This document shows, piece by piece, positions 24,807 through 35,629 of a stretch of 64,000 bases of DNA. Below the pieces are notes generated by a model. The model made no database searches. It was not told the origin of the DNA and saw only the letters and a list, made by a program, of their open reading frames with translations. The position numbers and the translations under genes were made by a program. Each line of letters starts with the position of its first letter. Position 1 is the first letter of the stretch. The DNA comes from Sphagnum magellanicum (lineage: Eukaryota; Streptophyta; Sphagnopsida; Sphagnales; Sphagnaceae). The stretch lies in assembly GCA_021904315.1 (NCBI GenBank), contig CM038920.1:7068001-7132000 (forward strand), in the 5' to 3' direction.

Positions 24807-26097
24807 CAAGGTTGGAGGGTGGCTAGATGCAACAAGAATAAGACACTGTCATGCACAACAAAACATGGGAACTTCAAGATCTACCGGCAGGGAAATGTCC
24901 AATTACGAACAAATAGGTGTTCAAGACAAAACTTGCAACAAATGGCATAGTTGAAAAACTAAAGGCTAAACTAGTGGTGATCTTGTTGAAAAAAATTTCA
25001 TGCTACAACCAATTTGTTTTGAAGTGCATGGAAAAGGACATCAAGTTTGCAAGTTAAAGAAGGCACCTAGGGCATGGTACTCCAAGATATATTCACTCCT
25101 TTTTTTGTGAACATGAACTTAGGAGAAATCATGCAAACCACAACCTTTATTATAACATTTTAGCAAAAGAATATTGCGTAATCTTGATCTTGTATGGTGA
25201 TGATGTGTTTTCGACAAGAGATGATGATCATAAATTATTCATGGTAGAAGAAGAATTAGAAAAACATTACGAAATGTCAAGACTCAATCTAACCAAATTT
25301 AACATAAAGTTCTTATATTTCATTGAAGGCAAAATGTTGATTCAATGTAGATATGCTAGACTAATCTTACATAGATATCAAATGGCAAATTGTCATCCAA
25401 TCAGCACAACTATGGAGGAGTGGGTTTGTCTCTATACTGATATGGATTCAAACCTCACTAACATTGTGGTAGAATACCAAAGTCTAATCAGTAATCTTAT
25501 CTATTACACCATTACCTGACCAAACTTGTCCTTTTTTATGAATTACTTAAGTAGATTTATGTCCGCACCACAAGAAGCACACATGGCAGCCTAGTAGCGA
25601 GTACTAAAATATGTTCAAGGTACAAAAGAGTTTGGCATTTTATTTCTTCAAGATGGACCAGAAGAAATTGTGTTCTATGCAGACTCGGATTGGTCCAGAG
25701 ACCTAAATAAGCCCAAGTCCACTATTGGGTTACTTTTCAAGTTCAACTTCCAATTTTGTGAAACTTAGTTGACTTTAATCAAAAACATTTACTGGCTAAA
25801 CTTGGTGTTCATGATAATAAACCTACTTGCCTACTTTGTGATAACTAGAACATTTTAAAACTTGTTAAAAATCTATATTGCATGCTAGAAGTAAACATAT
25901 TGAATTACAAGATCATTTTATTCATGAAAAAACAAAGTCTGGAAAAGTTAACATAGAATATGTGCCTACTAACGAGCAAGAAGCTAACATACTTACAAAG
26001 CCACGAGGTAGCATTAGATATGCCTCATTGAGAAATAATATAAGACTGCATGAAAATATATAGTTCAATAAATCTAAATAGAATAGGAGTCCCACTA

Positions 26098-26118
26098 ATA
26101 TATATATATATATATATA
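26098..26118. repeat. (TA)n simple repeat
   Basis: About ten TA dinucleotides in a row just downstream of the RNase H remnant of the Copia fossil. A similar run lies near 41772-41790. Confidence 0.9.
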
Positions 26119-26308
26119 AAAACTTACTGATCATTCTTGAACTTACTAATCAGTTTTTTATTTTATTTTTACAATTTGATAAATCTCACAATTAGTTTAT
26201 ATGTATTCTTTAGCTCTGATCTCTAGTTTAAGATTGATTTTTTGTGCATATAGTAAAATTTGTTTTGAAGAATAGAGTAAAAATTAGGCAGTCAAGTGTG
26301 AGGAAGGA

Positions 26309-27959
26309 TGTTCAGCGTAGTTTCTAAAAGAGATCACACTGCCTGCCTAACTTCATCCAGAAACGATGATTGACGATGATCAATCCTACCCAAAAGCCAT
26401 AATTTTTGACTTAATAGAAAATTACTAATAATTAAAGTTAACAACTAATTTGTTGTAAAATAATAGTTAGAGATGCAATACATTTGTAAATAGCAATTTG
26501 GATGCCTCACCGTTTCTGAAGCAATGTTGAAAAAATCTTCACCTATCTTCAATTTGTATATATATGGGACCTTTGCCATGAGTAAAAATATTTTCACTTC
26601 AAACAATATACTTTGGTTTTACAGTTTACTCATAAAATATATGTCAAATCAATATGAAGAAATTTCAAAGTATAACTCCTAAACATCAGGAAAAGATGGA
26701 AATAACTGAATAAATTGATAATTGGGTAGTTTACTCTGACAATGAAATAGATAAACAATTGATTCTAAAATTATGGAAATGTTTTATATTTGATAGCCTG
26801 TGTGGTTCAATTTTTTTGAATAAAAAAATAACCTACCATGCTAGCTATGAAAAACAAGCAATAACCGGCCAACACACGTCCATTCCACCTCAGAAGAGCC
26901 ATCTCTTCCAAAAAGTGCATGTGCATTAAGGTGGGGAAAGCGTTGGGGAGGCCTATTCCCTCCTCCAACCATGTGAATGCATCAGGAAGAGCCACCCTTC
27001 CCTCCGCAACCCCGCCCCTTGGCAAAATGCATGCCTGGTCCCCCAACAACTAATTTGCAAATTTACTTCGTATGTTTATGTGGAGCCTTCTTCGTTCCTT
27101 AGGAGGAGCCACCGTTTCTCCTCCTGTTACCTGCATAGTAAGAAGCCAAGAAAATTTTGGATTGGTTCTTAACATTTTCTACCATATTGCCAAGGCTAAA
27201 TTAGGGTAGATCATGGTTCAGATGGGAGAACATAGTTCTGTTGATCACTATTAAATGCTCTGGACAGTAGCCACAGCAGCCGCTGCCCCTGCACCAGTAG
27301 CTCGGGCAACTTTCCACAACACCCATGTGATCTTCTTCTCTTTTGTTTTCTTTTTTCTACTTTTTTTTTCAACCCTAGGACCCATCCACGGTGCTGGAAA
27401 CCACTGCTATTTGACTGTCCTTGGCTTCAAGGCCCTTCATTTGACCTCTCCTGTGGTGATTTTTTTTTAATTAAAAAAAAACTCATAGGTGTTGTGGGAA
27501 GGGTGCCATGGCTATTGGTGGAGGGACAGCAAGCACCATGGCTACTGTGGCCGGCCAGCACATTTAATGGTGATCACCCAAACTATGTTTGCCCCCCAAA
27601 TTAGGGTAGGCCCTAGCCAGAAAAGACATCAGTTGCAGGTGTTTTGGGCCATTGGAAAATAGTGGATAACTTTATCACAATTGACTCCAGCATATGGAAA
27701 TGAAGCCTGAAGCATTTGCCTGGAAAGACAAATTAGCTGACAAATCCCAACTATAGGATGAGGTCTTGCAGCTTCTTTCTGAAAAACCGGAAACCCTCCT
27801 CATAAAATCTTACTTTCCTTCCTTTTTTTTGACGTTTCTTTCCCAGAAACTACACGAGTAACCTACAGGCAATTGACTGTTCCAGTTAACAGAACTTTCG
27901 CATTCCAAAATTACATTGTGTAGGGACCCTCTACAAGTTGTAGGATTTTCCTGCAGATT
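26309..27959. other. Possible Copia 3' LTR remnant, then intergenic DNA
   Basis: From 26309 the sequence could be the start of the Copia 3' LTR (TGTTCAGCG after a purine run), but with no second LTR its end cannot be set. Bases 26894-27182 match 30761-31165 as an old direct repeat. A stretch at 27240-27560 is less AT-rich, with GCAGCCGCTGCCCC-like words and an open frame lacking any recognised domain. Confidence 0.4.
26894..27182 (+). repeat. Diverged direct repeat, left copy
   Basis: Shared features with 30761-31165, in the same order: GAGCCATCTCT at the start, then CCCTCCTCCAACCATGTG, then AAATGCATGCC, then CATAGTAAGA...CCAAGAAAA and TTGCTTCTT/TTGGTTCTT. The two copies stand about 3.9 kb apart in the same orientation, with copy A of the unrecognised gene between them. 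They are well diverged. They could be remains of long terminal repeats or simply two copies of a dispersed repeat. Confidence 0.55.
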
Positions 27960-28436
27960 CGTTCGTGTGTGGAGAGGGCAGACATGGGTCCCTCCTGACA
28001 GGCAGCGTGTTGCCCAAACTTGGCGGCCTTCCCTTTCTAAGAAAGCTTCCACAGCATCCACAGCCATTTACATTCAACATCCAGCTCTCTGGAATCTGAC
28101 AATTGACTCATTGCAGTTTCTTCCAATTATTCCTCCTCACTTTGCTTCTCCAGATTTGGATCTGAAGCTTCTGGTGTGATCTCTCCGCTGCTCTGGTGTT
28201 GTGATTCTTGGCTTCAAGCTGCTTAGTGCGAGTTTTAGGAAGTGAGTGACCAGCTAATTCTGCCCGTTTTCTTCTACTTTCGTGCTGTGTAGCAGCTCTA
28301 CGGTCCGGAGCTCTGACTATAATCTGATCTGTGATCCTTCATCTTGGGAGCTCTGTTTTGGACAACTTTTTTTAATTCTGTTGTTTGCTGCTCCGCGGCG
28401 GTGAATACGCAGCTAGCTGACCAAGATCACGTTGCA
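27960..28436 (+). promoter_or_regulatory. Leader region of copy A with a likely 5' UTR intron
   Basis: This region is conserved with copy B (minus strand, 13770 down to about 13340) and with a fragment at 34735-35055. The best block holds TGGGTCCCTC and TTGCCCAAACTTGG. A donor-like GTGAGT occurs at 28241-28246 and is also present in copy B. An acceptor such as the CGCAG at 28409-28412 would remove an intron just before the ATG at 28437. A 5' UTR intron is common in plant genes. Splicing is inferred, not shown. Confidence 0.45.
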
Positions 28437-29000
28437 ATGGAGGGTTCTATTGCTAAGATGAATTCCGCAGCTGATGATCATGCTGTCACTCCAGACGAGT
28501 TAAGGAAGACTCGGTCGAAGAATCCCCTGAAATGGTTCAGGAGCGAGTGCAAATGCAGCTCCTCCAGGAGTTCGTCGGCGCCACCGAAAGCAGGCGCTGA
28601 AAGTTCTAAGAACGAGACAAAGGAAAAGAGAAGCCAGCCAGCAGCCCCAATTCAGCGGTCAAGTGCTCCGCTGGTGGTCAATTACTTCCCATCCGGCATG
28701 CCTTTGTCTCGCAGGTGAAGCGGAGGTTCTCCTGCAGAATCTGCATCCCTAATGTTATCCACAAACTTCCGCAGAAAGGAAAATTACCACAGGCTTGCAG
28801 CACCCTCCGAGCGCAAATGCAAAGTCTGTGAAACCATGTCGCCTGTCCGTTCCGTTCCTTGGCAATCTTGTTTCTCCTGGACGAGCCACGAGAATTCCTG
28901 CGAGATGAGCCCTTGCTTTGCGACAGCAGAAACGTGCAGCGACGACGGTGTCACCAACCGCCAGCAGCGAACCACGAAGGATGGATGGATCGTGGTTTGA
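28437..29000 (+). CDS. Unrecognised Ser/Lys/Cys-rich protein, copy A
   Basis: I do not recognise this gene. The ATG at 28437 opens a 93-residue frame to TGA at 28716-28718: basic, Ser-rich, with RSKNPLKWFRSECKCSSS, KNETKEKRSQPAAPIQRSS and VVNYFPSGMPLSRR at its end. Copy B keeps this part and the same stop position, with about a dozen residue changes in 79. Alternatively, a CAG|GTGAAG donor at 28714/28715 and the acceptor ending at 28774 would remove a 60-nt intron and run in frame to 29000. That gives 167 residues with a Cys-rich tail (CKVC, then SVPWQSCFSWTS, then CEMSPC). Copy B also conserves that tail reading but lacks both splice sites. No signal peptide or membrane segment is seen. Whether the tail is coding is open. 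Flanks are shared among copies, so this is a DNA-level duplication family. Confidence 0.5.
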
Positions 29001-29245
29001 TGGATGGTAGTTGGACAGGTCACAGGAAAACAAATTTCCCATTGGGTTGCAGTTCGCTAGCTAACCATGGTGGTTTGGTTTAGTTGTTATCTTTACTGCC
29101 TACTTACAACTCACAAGCCATTTACTTGGCCATCCAAGCATCTACTTACTTCGTAGGGACCTATTGTCCTACTTACCTGCCCCTGGCCAGGACCTACTTT
29201 TTATACATATTTTGTAGCCACCTATTGTCCTACGTACCTTTCTTT
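29001..29245 (+). repeat. Shared 3' flank of the copy A family
   Basis: The block around 29020-29075 (CATTGGG, TTCGCTAGCTAACCATGG) recurs in copy B (about 12735-12770) and at 32960-33010. The block 29090-29185 matches 12613-12717. The word CCTATTGTCCTAC occurs twice, at about 29161 and 29223, and again in reverse complement at 330-345. This conserved downstream region may be a 3' UTR or part of a mobile unit that carries the gene. Confidence 0.55.
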
Positions 29246-29702
29246 TTTGACTTCTTTTTTTACTGGAGAGGTTAAGCTGTTGGTTCACTCTGGCCAGAAC
29301 TTGTGAGCTACCTGTATGTGTCTGCTATGCATCTAAAAGTGGCTTTTTCAATCTGTACTGCTTACTGAGTAATTACCCAGTGCAGCTCAATGTGACAAAA
29401 GCTTGTTCACCTTGACAAGGATGTTGTGCTCTAGTAAAATACAACTATTGTAATGTTCCAAATTCCAGTGTTCACATTGGTTCGCATGTTTCCAATTGTA
29501 CAAACTTGTAGTGTACTCACTAAATTAGCTTCTATTAGATGTTAGGAGTATGTCAAGTTAGCCACTGGCTAGTAGAGGCTTGTAGACAATACATGACCCT
29601 CTGGGACATTTGAATGGAATTGAGCATGTGCACCTTGTGATCCTTTGTTATAACAAACAATTGAGGGACACACTTGGGCCCTGCTCGATATTCACTAGCT
29701 AA

Positions 29703-30009
29703 GAGCATCTCCACCCCACACTGGCAAACACCCCTTTTCATTAAATCTTGCAGCAGGATAGTGCAAATCCTGCTGCTCTCCAGGATTAATGGTCCATTTT
29801 GCGTGGTCATTTTAACCTGCTTAAAAACTTGTTTCTACTATGAATTTGGACAGTGACTATTACTCGTCCAGATGTAAAGATATAAATGGTCTTTGACTGT
29901 TTAATTTAAAGGGACTTTTACGACATTTGTGGGTGGGGACAGTGATCATGAAACAGGTATTGTATTCTAAAATAAAGGATTTGTTTACTCTTTTGGGGTG
30001 GAGATGCTC
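29703..30009. mobile_element. Tourist-like MITE with perfect ends and TAA duplication
   Basis: The left end GAGCATCTCCACCCCA at 29703 is matched perfectly by TGGGGTGGAGATGCTC ending at 30009 (16 bp). TAA stands directly outside both ends (29700-29702 and 30010-30012), the 3-bp target duplication typical of PIF/Harbinger elements. The element is 307 bp and lacks a transposase. The perfect ends suggest a fairly recent insertion next to the 3' flank of copy A. It shares GAGCATCTCC with the MITE at 6850-7182 but not the inner sequence. Confidence 0.88.
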
Positions 30010-32474
30010 TAAGTTGAAATTTATAATAATTCGTCATCCACATAGCCATGCCCAATGTTGAGATCTATCAAAAATTTGGCACCAAAAAGATAGTTGACTT
30101 TACACAGAAAAACAAAGATTACCCTTTTTTTTGGTGGAAAAACAACAAAAAGATTTAGGGGAAAAAGTATTGTCATGCCTACTGTGAAACTGAGTACAGA
30201 AGTACAGTTCCCCTCTACATATAGGGCATGAGATACTGGTCTGATAAATAGGCCACTGCCTCCTCTTAAGCTCCTTATTCTGGGAAGGCTCCAACCCGGG
30301 TGTTGCCTACACATGCTTGCTAGTTATGCGACGAATGTGCACATGCAGTTGATGAAGGTTGTATGTTCAAAATCCAATTGAAGAATATAATGCAATTGTA
30401 CAAAATTACTTGCAAAAAATACCAACCACATCACTGAGCAGTGCAGATTTGAAGGAGATCTAGAAGTGTTGCATCAAGTTTCTGTCATCTGAGACAACAG
30501 CATCAATGCAACACATGGAAGGACATGATAAGACCATGGACTTCGCAACTGCCTGCAAAGAGCTAAAAGGTGGTACCTAGTATCCCATCAATTGCTACCT
30601 TTTCTTTGCCCCAAACAATTCTAATTATCCAAACAACCATTTGGAGCTCTCAAATCTAAAATATGAGACCCCATAAAGAGGTTTATTTACAACAATGAGT
30701 AGTAATTAGTAGATTCTACCTCAACAAGGATAAAGGAGTTTATGGTTCAGGGTTCAAATTAAGAGCCATCTCTTTTTCAAACACTGAAGGTGCATTCAGG
30801 TGGGGGAAGGTTTAGTGGAAACCTTTTCCCTCCTCCAACCATGTGGATTGTGAGGACATCCCCTTTGTGAAATGCATGCCAAGTCCCCAAGGGCAAAAAG
30901 TCTAGTTCCAACTTTTGACTCCTGAAAATCAGGTTTCTTTTTTTTAAATCTCTACTTGGGGGAGTTGCCTAGAGACTTCATCCCCCCTATTTCCAGGAAC
31001 CATCAATCTCCATTTTGTGGTTTTACCAAATTCTTTTGCACAATTACAGGTTTTGTCTCTCTCACACCCAAGACGCCAAGTTGGGTGAACCTGCACCTAA
31101 GGTGGTATCATAGTAAGACCCCAAGAAAAATTTGAGTTGCTTCTTTACAAAACCTGCCTAACAGTAGAAACGTGCCTAAATCTAGGGAACTCTTTTTGTT
31201 TCTGGGTGACCAATTGTGGCCAAAAACATTAGGAATCTGCAACAGAATATTCTTCTGATGCAAATGTCTTCTGCAATTTTGCACCAGTTGGCCAGGGGAA
31301 AAAAAAACACTGCTCTGTGGGTACTCTGAACCAGTGACTTGCTTTTCCTAAAAATCATCAAAACATGAAAGTTTTCTGAAAATGGAACATTCTGTTACAA
31401 ATTTTCTTTTTTTTTTGAAAAACAACTCACCTAAAAGGTGACAGAATACTGTTCTTTAGGGGAGGGTATCACCACATTTATATCTATTGGCTGCAGTTTT
31501 AAGAGTTCCTTGAAATAATGTGGCAAGTTAAGTTGAAATCTGTCTACCGATCTTGCTACCCTGGCTCCATCGGGAAATTGAAAAACAAATACTGCTCTCA
31601 ACACCAGTGTTTTTTTCCCCCATTTTGTAGTGTAGTAAAAGTGACAAGCATCCCCATGAAGATTTCAACTAAATTGATGAAGCTTTTATTAAAACAGCAG
31701 CCAGTAAACATATGTATGGCGATCAGGATTGTCTTGGGGGCAATTTTTTTGCCAAAATGGGAAAATATGTATTAAAATATATTGTCTTAATATCCTCATT
31801 TTTTCTGAAAATTTTATAATTTCAAAATATGTTGAGAACTTTTTACCACATTTGGACTCAGAGTTTTGTTTGGTAACAATTTTTAAACTAGTTTTTAAAT
31901 TAAATGTAATGTTAACATTGTAATGTTAAACAATATGTTGTATCAAAAGCAAAAAAAAATCTAACCTATCAAAAGAAAGGTTGCGGGACATGTCAAAAAA
32001 GTTAGGACAAGACATTTCCAAAGGATGCTAAAGGAGCTCTCACCATAGCCTTATTTTTCGAGCACCTCATGATTCTACACAATGCAAAATTTGTGCCTTC
32101 CACCATCAAAACTCGTCTTGACAAGAGGATAAAATGTTTATGTTGTTCACTACCAATATTTGAAGTTGGAACTGAATAGAGACTTGTGTGGCCTGTGCTG
32201 TTGGCCCAAGTGGCACCATGTCCTCAACTGGTTTTTCCTTCCAAAACCTGATTTTTTGAATTTTCAGCAGCAGAAATCACTTAAAAATCAATATTTCCTA
32301 CATTCTGAATCCTAATCTTACCAAATAAATTTCATTAAATCCTGCTCATCAAGATCTTTCCAACAACACCAAAGGCACATTCCAATTCCTCTGAAATGTT
32401 TAGCTACAATTTAATTTAATTTTCAGTGAAGAAATCATTCAATATTCCAGAACTCAATATCACAAGTACAAACA
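30010..32474. other. Intergenic DNA with old repeats
   Basis: No gene is supported. The right copy of the diverged direct repeat lies at 30761-31165. Short frames at 30021-30314, 31518-31775 and 31729-31923 have no recognised domain and no codon bias that I can see. Confidence 0.4.
30761..31165 (+). repeat. Diverged direct repeat, right copy
   Basis: This is the partner of 26894-27182. It is longer because of extra sequence around 30930-31070. The shared anchor words are GAGCCATCTCT, CCCTCCTCCAACCATGTG, AAATGCATGCC and CATAGTAAGA. It lies downstream of copy A and of the MITE at 29703. Confidence 0.55.
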
Positions 32475-32608
32475 CCATGAAACCAAGCTGATGCACCCCT
32501 TCCCCTTGAGAGCTTTCCAAAGAGACCAAGAACATGATCTGAAGCATCCTGGTTCGGTGGATCTCATAAGTACAAAACAAAACAAACAAACTACCTTGCT
32601 TCATAGAT
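32475..32608 (+). repeat. Dispersed repeat, copy 2
   Basis: A diverged match to 9084-9225 with ATGAAACCAAGCTGATG, GAGCTTTCCAA, GGATCTCA and ACAAAACAAACAAAC words in the same order. Family unknown. Confidence 0.5.
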
Positions 32609-32839
32609 AGTAAACAGCGTACACCTTTAGACTGAGAAATTTTCACTGGTTTAACCTTTATTAAAAGTTATACAGCCCCAAAATGGGCTGCTTTTTTATT
32701 GAAATTTGCAGTGTCATGATGTTTAGGGGTTGAAGAATAAAAGAAATGGTGCACTACTGAATGCCTGTTATTACTCAGTTAGTTGTGGATGAACATCAAC
32801 TGAGTTAATATTTGGTTTCACCTTGGTAACCAATTTTGT

Positions 32840-33070
32840 AGAAAATAGGTCCCATATAGGTAGATAGGTAAGAAAATAGGTTACTATTAGGTAAGTAGAT
32901 GGTGTATTCATAGGTAAGGACTGTTTTTACTACCTAAATACCTTGTTAAAAAACAGCAACTGAGCTAACCACCATGGTTAACTAGGGAACTGGAACCCAA
33001 CAGAAAACTGTTTGCTGACCACTTACCATCCATCCTGCATGGTGCGCTGGTGGGTGCTGGTTCCCTGTGC
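32840..33070 (-). pseudogene. 3'-end fragment of the copy A gene family
   Basis: On the minus strand, 33035 down to 32960 reads through ATGCAGGATGGATGG, TTGGGTTCCAG and TAACCATGGTGG. These align with the end of copy B (12735-12810) and of copy A (28970-29075). Further down to 32840 it keeps TAGGTAAGTAGAT-like words of the shared 3' flank. The body and leader of the gene are missing, so this is a truncated fragment. Confidence 0.5.
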
Positions 33071-34734
33071 CTGAGCAGGTATCACAATCGCACCTGGTTT
33101 TCAGGCCAATTCTCAGTCCAGTTCTCAATTTGAAGGTTCTCTCACTTTGGCTGAAAATCCACAGTTTCAAAATCGATCAGGTATCACAGAGTCCCAAACC
33201 TGATACCCGTGAAGGCTATCAAGTAACCTGCTCAGTCTGGTCAAGCATACTTATATATGTTTATAAAAACTCAATTAAGTGTAAAAAAACTTATTCATTG
33301 TAAAAGTTTTGAGTTTGAAACCAATACTTTTTGAAAATCTTAAGCGCTAATCCCTAGGTCACAACTCTTTGCATGTGCACACATAGAGTTGAACTTTTAT
33401 ATTTAAAGTTTACACACGTCAATGGTTTAATAAAATAATCATATAATTTATTTCACATGATTAATTGTGATTTTATGTTTAAAATTTAAATTTACATCAA
33501 AGGAATCTTGAGTTCAAACTTGAGAACCCAACCTACCTACAAATTCAATAGTTTTATTTTTAATGATAATTTTAAAACCTTGGGATATCAATTTTTGGGA
33601 AAAAAAAAAAAAAAGAACTGGAGTAGTTTTTTTTAAGAAAATTGGAACGGGTGATTTTCTCAAAAAGGTGAGAACTACTTAACACTGGTTATTTCTTTGA
33701 TGCATAGGGCATGTGGACATCAATAGACTACTTTTTGGCATTTGCCACTATAAAAATGTTCGATTATTTTTATTCACAAGATTAATCAAACCACGAAAGT
33801 GTGTCTTTATTTTTGTTTCTTTAACTCAATTGGCTTTTGTGCATGCAATGCAATAGTTTATGTGACTAAGGTTGACATTTTGAAATTGCACAAATATATT
33901 AATATTGCCTATGATCGAACTAATGTGGTTACAACATAACAAAATATTTGCATGACCAATTCAAAATTGACAAAATGGCCCAATTTATCAAAATTACTAT
34001 CAATTACACCCAACCAAATTATATAAGTATTTGGCAACAGGTGGCATATCATGAGTAATCTTAACACTAAATGTGTTAAAAGTTTATAACAAAATTGTAG
34101 CTATTAATTGGTCCATCAAATTTTTAATTCAACTTTGAAGTTGTTAAGCATTTGTTCCTAAAGGCTGAACTTTGAAAACATGACTGAAATAAAAAACCTA
34201 AACCATACACAAGTAGAACCATTGGAATTTCACAATGAAATCTATAAACTTTAGAGCACAAGCTAGCAATGAAATAGTTGTGCCTATAGGAGCCTTTTGT
34301 CATGCTCAATATCAAAAGGTGGCAAGCTAAAAAAAAAACTCAAAATACAATGGTCTAGATGTGATCAACTTGTGATAGGTGATAAATTTCTTAAGTTTTG
34401 CAAGGCTACAAACTCCATACATCACATGGCCTCCTAGCCATAATTGCCGAGCACCATCACATTTTTAGGTTTAGTTTTTGCATCAATACCTCCTTTTCTA
34501 TATATTTTTCATTGGGCATGGATTTTTGTAACAATTTGATTAATTTTAACCCCAAAGAAAAAAACTGAACCACACTACATTATTGCTTAAACAAAGCTCT
34601 TTTGGGGGGTGTTTAGTGTCTTCTAATTTAACACCTAGTGAGATTTCTTAAATCCTTGTTACTTTGAAAGACAAAGTTAAATTCATAGATTCTTAAGTTG
34701 TGATTTATTACACACAATTTTGTTTATTTGTAGG
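33071..34734. other. AT-rich intergenic DNA
   Basis: No gene, RNA or element is supported. CAGGTATCACA occurs twice (about 33075 and 33178), a short local duplication. Around 33490-33520 a GAGTTCAAACTTGAGAACCC word faintly recalls a tRNA-derived SINE B box. Confidence 0.4.
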
Positions 34735-35055
34735 ATTTTCTTACATAGCTATCCATGAGAGGAGAAGGAAGTGGGTCCCTCTTGATGTGCAATGTGTTGC
34801 CCAAACTTGGCTATTGTGGCATTTTAAGGAAACTTCAACATCATTCCCCAATTTATGTTCAAGATCCAGCTTTTCAAAATCTATTGTCTTCTTTGTTCTT
34901 CATTTTATACTTGCATTTCTCATCCTATCTTTTGAAATCCCTTTGATGATCAATCTATGTTTTATTATCATTAAACAACTAACTCAGAGTTTCCTCCAAT
35001 TATTCATCCTTGCTTTGCTACTTTCATTACCACATTTGGAATAGTTTTCCATGCT
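34735..35055 (+). pseudogene. 5'-leader fragment of the copy A gene family
   Basis: The segment shares GTAGGATTTTC, GTGGGTCCCTC, TGTTGCCCAAACTTGG, then GATCCAGCTTTTC and TTTCCTCCAATTATTC with the leader of copy A (27940-28145), in the same order and orientation. Relative to copy A it has about 110 extra bp between the last two words. The coding part of the gene is absent. A 114-residue frame here (34700-35044) is just untranslated leader sequence read through, not a protein. Confidence 0.55.
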
Positions 35056-35629
35056 TGTACCCTAGAATTTCCTCACATTTTTCACACATTTGATGTTTCA
35101 TTACATGAACCATATGTAACAAATATGTGGCAAATCATGGGAAAGTTGTTCAAGATAGTGGCCTGTAAAAAGTGTGGGTTAAAAAAAGTGTAGAAAAGTG
35201 TGTGGAAATATTGATTCATATCCACAATTTTGCCTCAAAGCTCACCCACTAGGTTATAAAATTCCAACTAGGTTAAACCAACCTATCCCACTCATATTCT
35301 CAACTTTTTCATGAGAGACATAGGTGGGCTATACTACTCTTGGCTCAAATTTTTTCTTTTTTTTCCCTCAAGTTTTTACATTATTAATAAGTATATTAAA
35401 CCATTTTTTGCTCAAAAATCTCCTTTTTCATATATTAAAACAAGCATATTATCACAATGCAAAACTCCATAATTTCAAATATTACAGACATTAAATAAAT
35501 TTTAATGACACAATGCAAAACTTCACAATTTCATAAATGAAACATTGTTTTGCATAATCTCATATTGTGGTTAAGCTAATACCAATGTTGTGATCAAATG
35601 TTTTCAAAATCACCATTATGAAAAATCTT

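Larger units (their letters stand above)
21430..26308 (+). mobile_element. Ty1/Copia LTR retrotransposon fossil (internal region)
   Basis: Remnants of a Copia polyprotein occur in the family's usual order on the + strand: a gag-like segment (about 21.44-21.69 kb, with MLEFLTKIKETTIHVQMIG), a protease-end segment (22.6-22.8 kb), a GAG-pre-integrase segment with LWHERLGHISIQGVHELSK (about 22.95 kb), integrase and its C-terminal side (23.1-23.9 kb), reverse transcriptase (24.9-25.5 kb) and RNase H, ending in ARSKHIELQDHFIHEKTKSG (about 25.9 kb). A purine-rich stretch just before 26309 could be the polypurine tract, with a 3' LTR starting TGTTCAGCG. No matching 5' LTR was found. The element is clearly broken many times (more than ten breaks) and is old. 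A MITE sits inside it. Confidence 0.8.

Noticed and set aside
34700-35044. 114-residue open frame as a gene
   Set aside because: It lies over a segment homologous to the untranslated leader of copy A, so it is leader DNA read through by chance.
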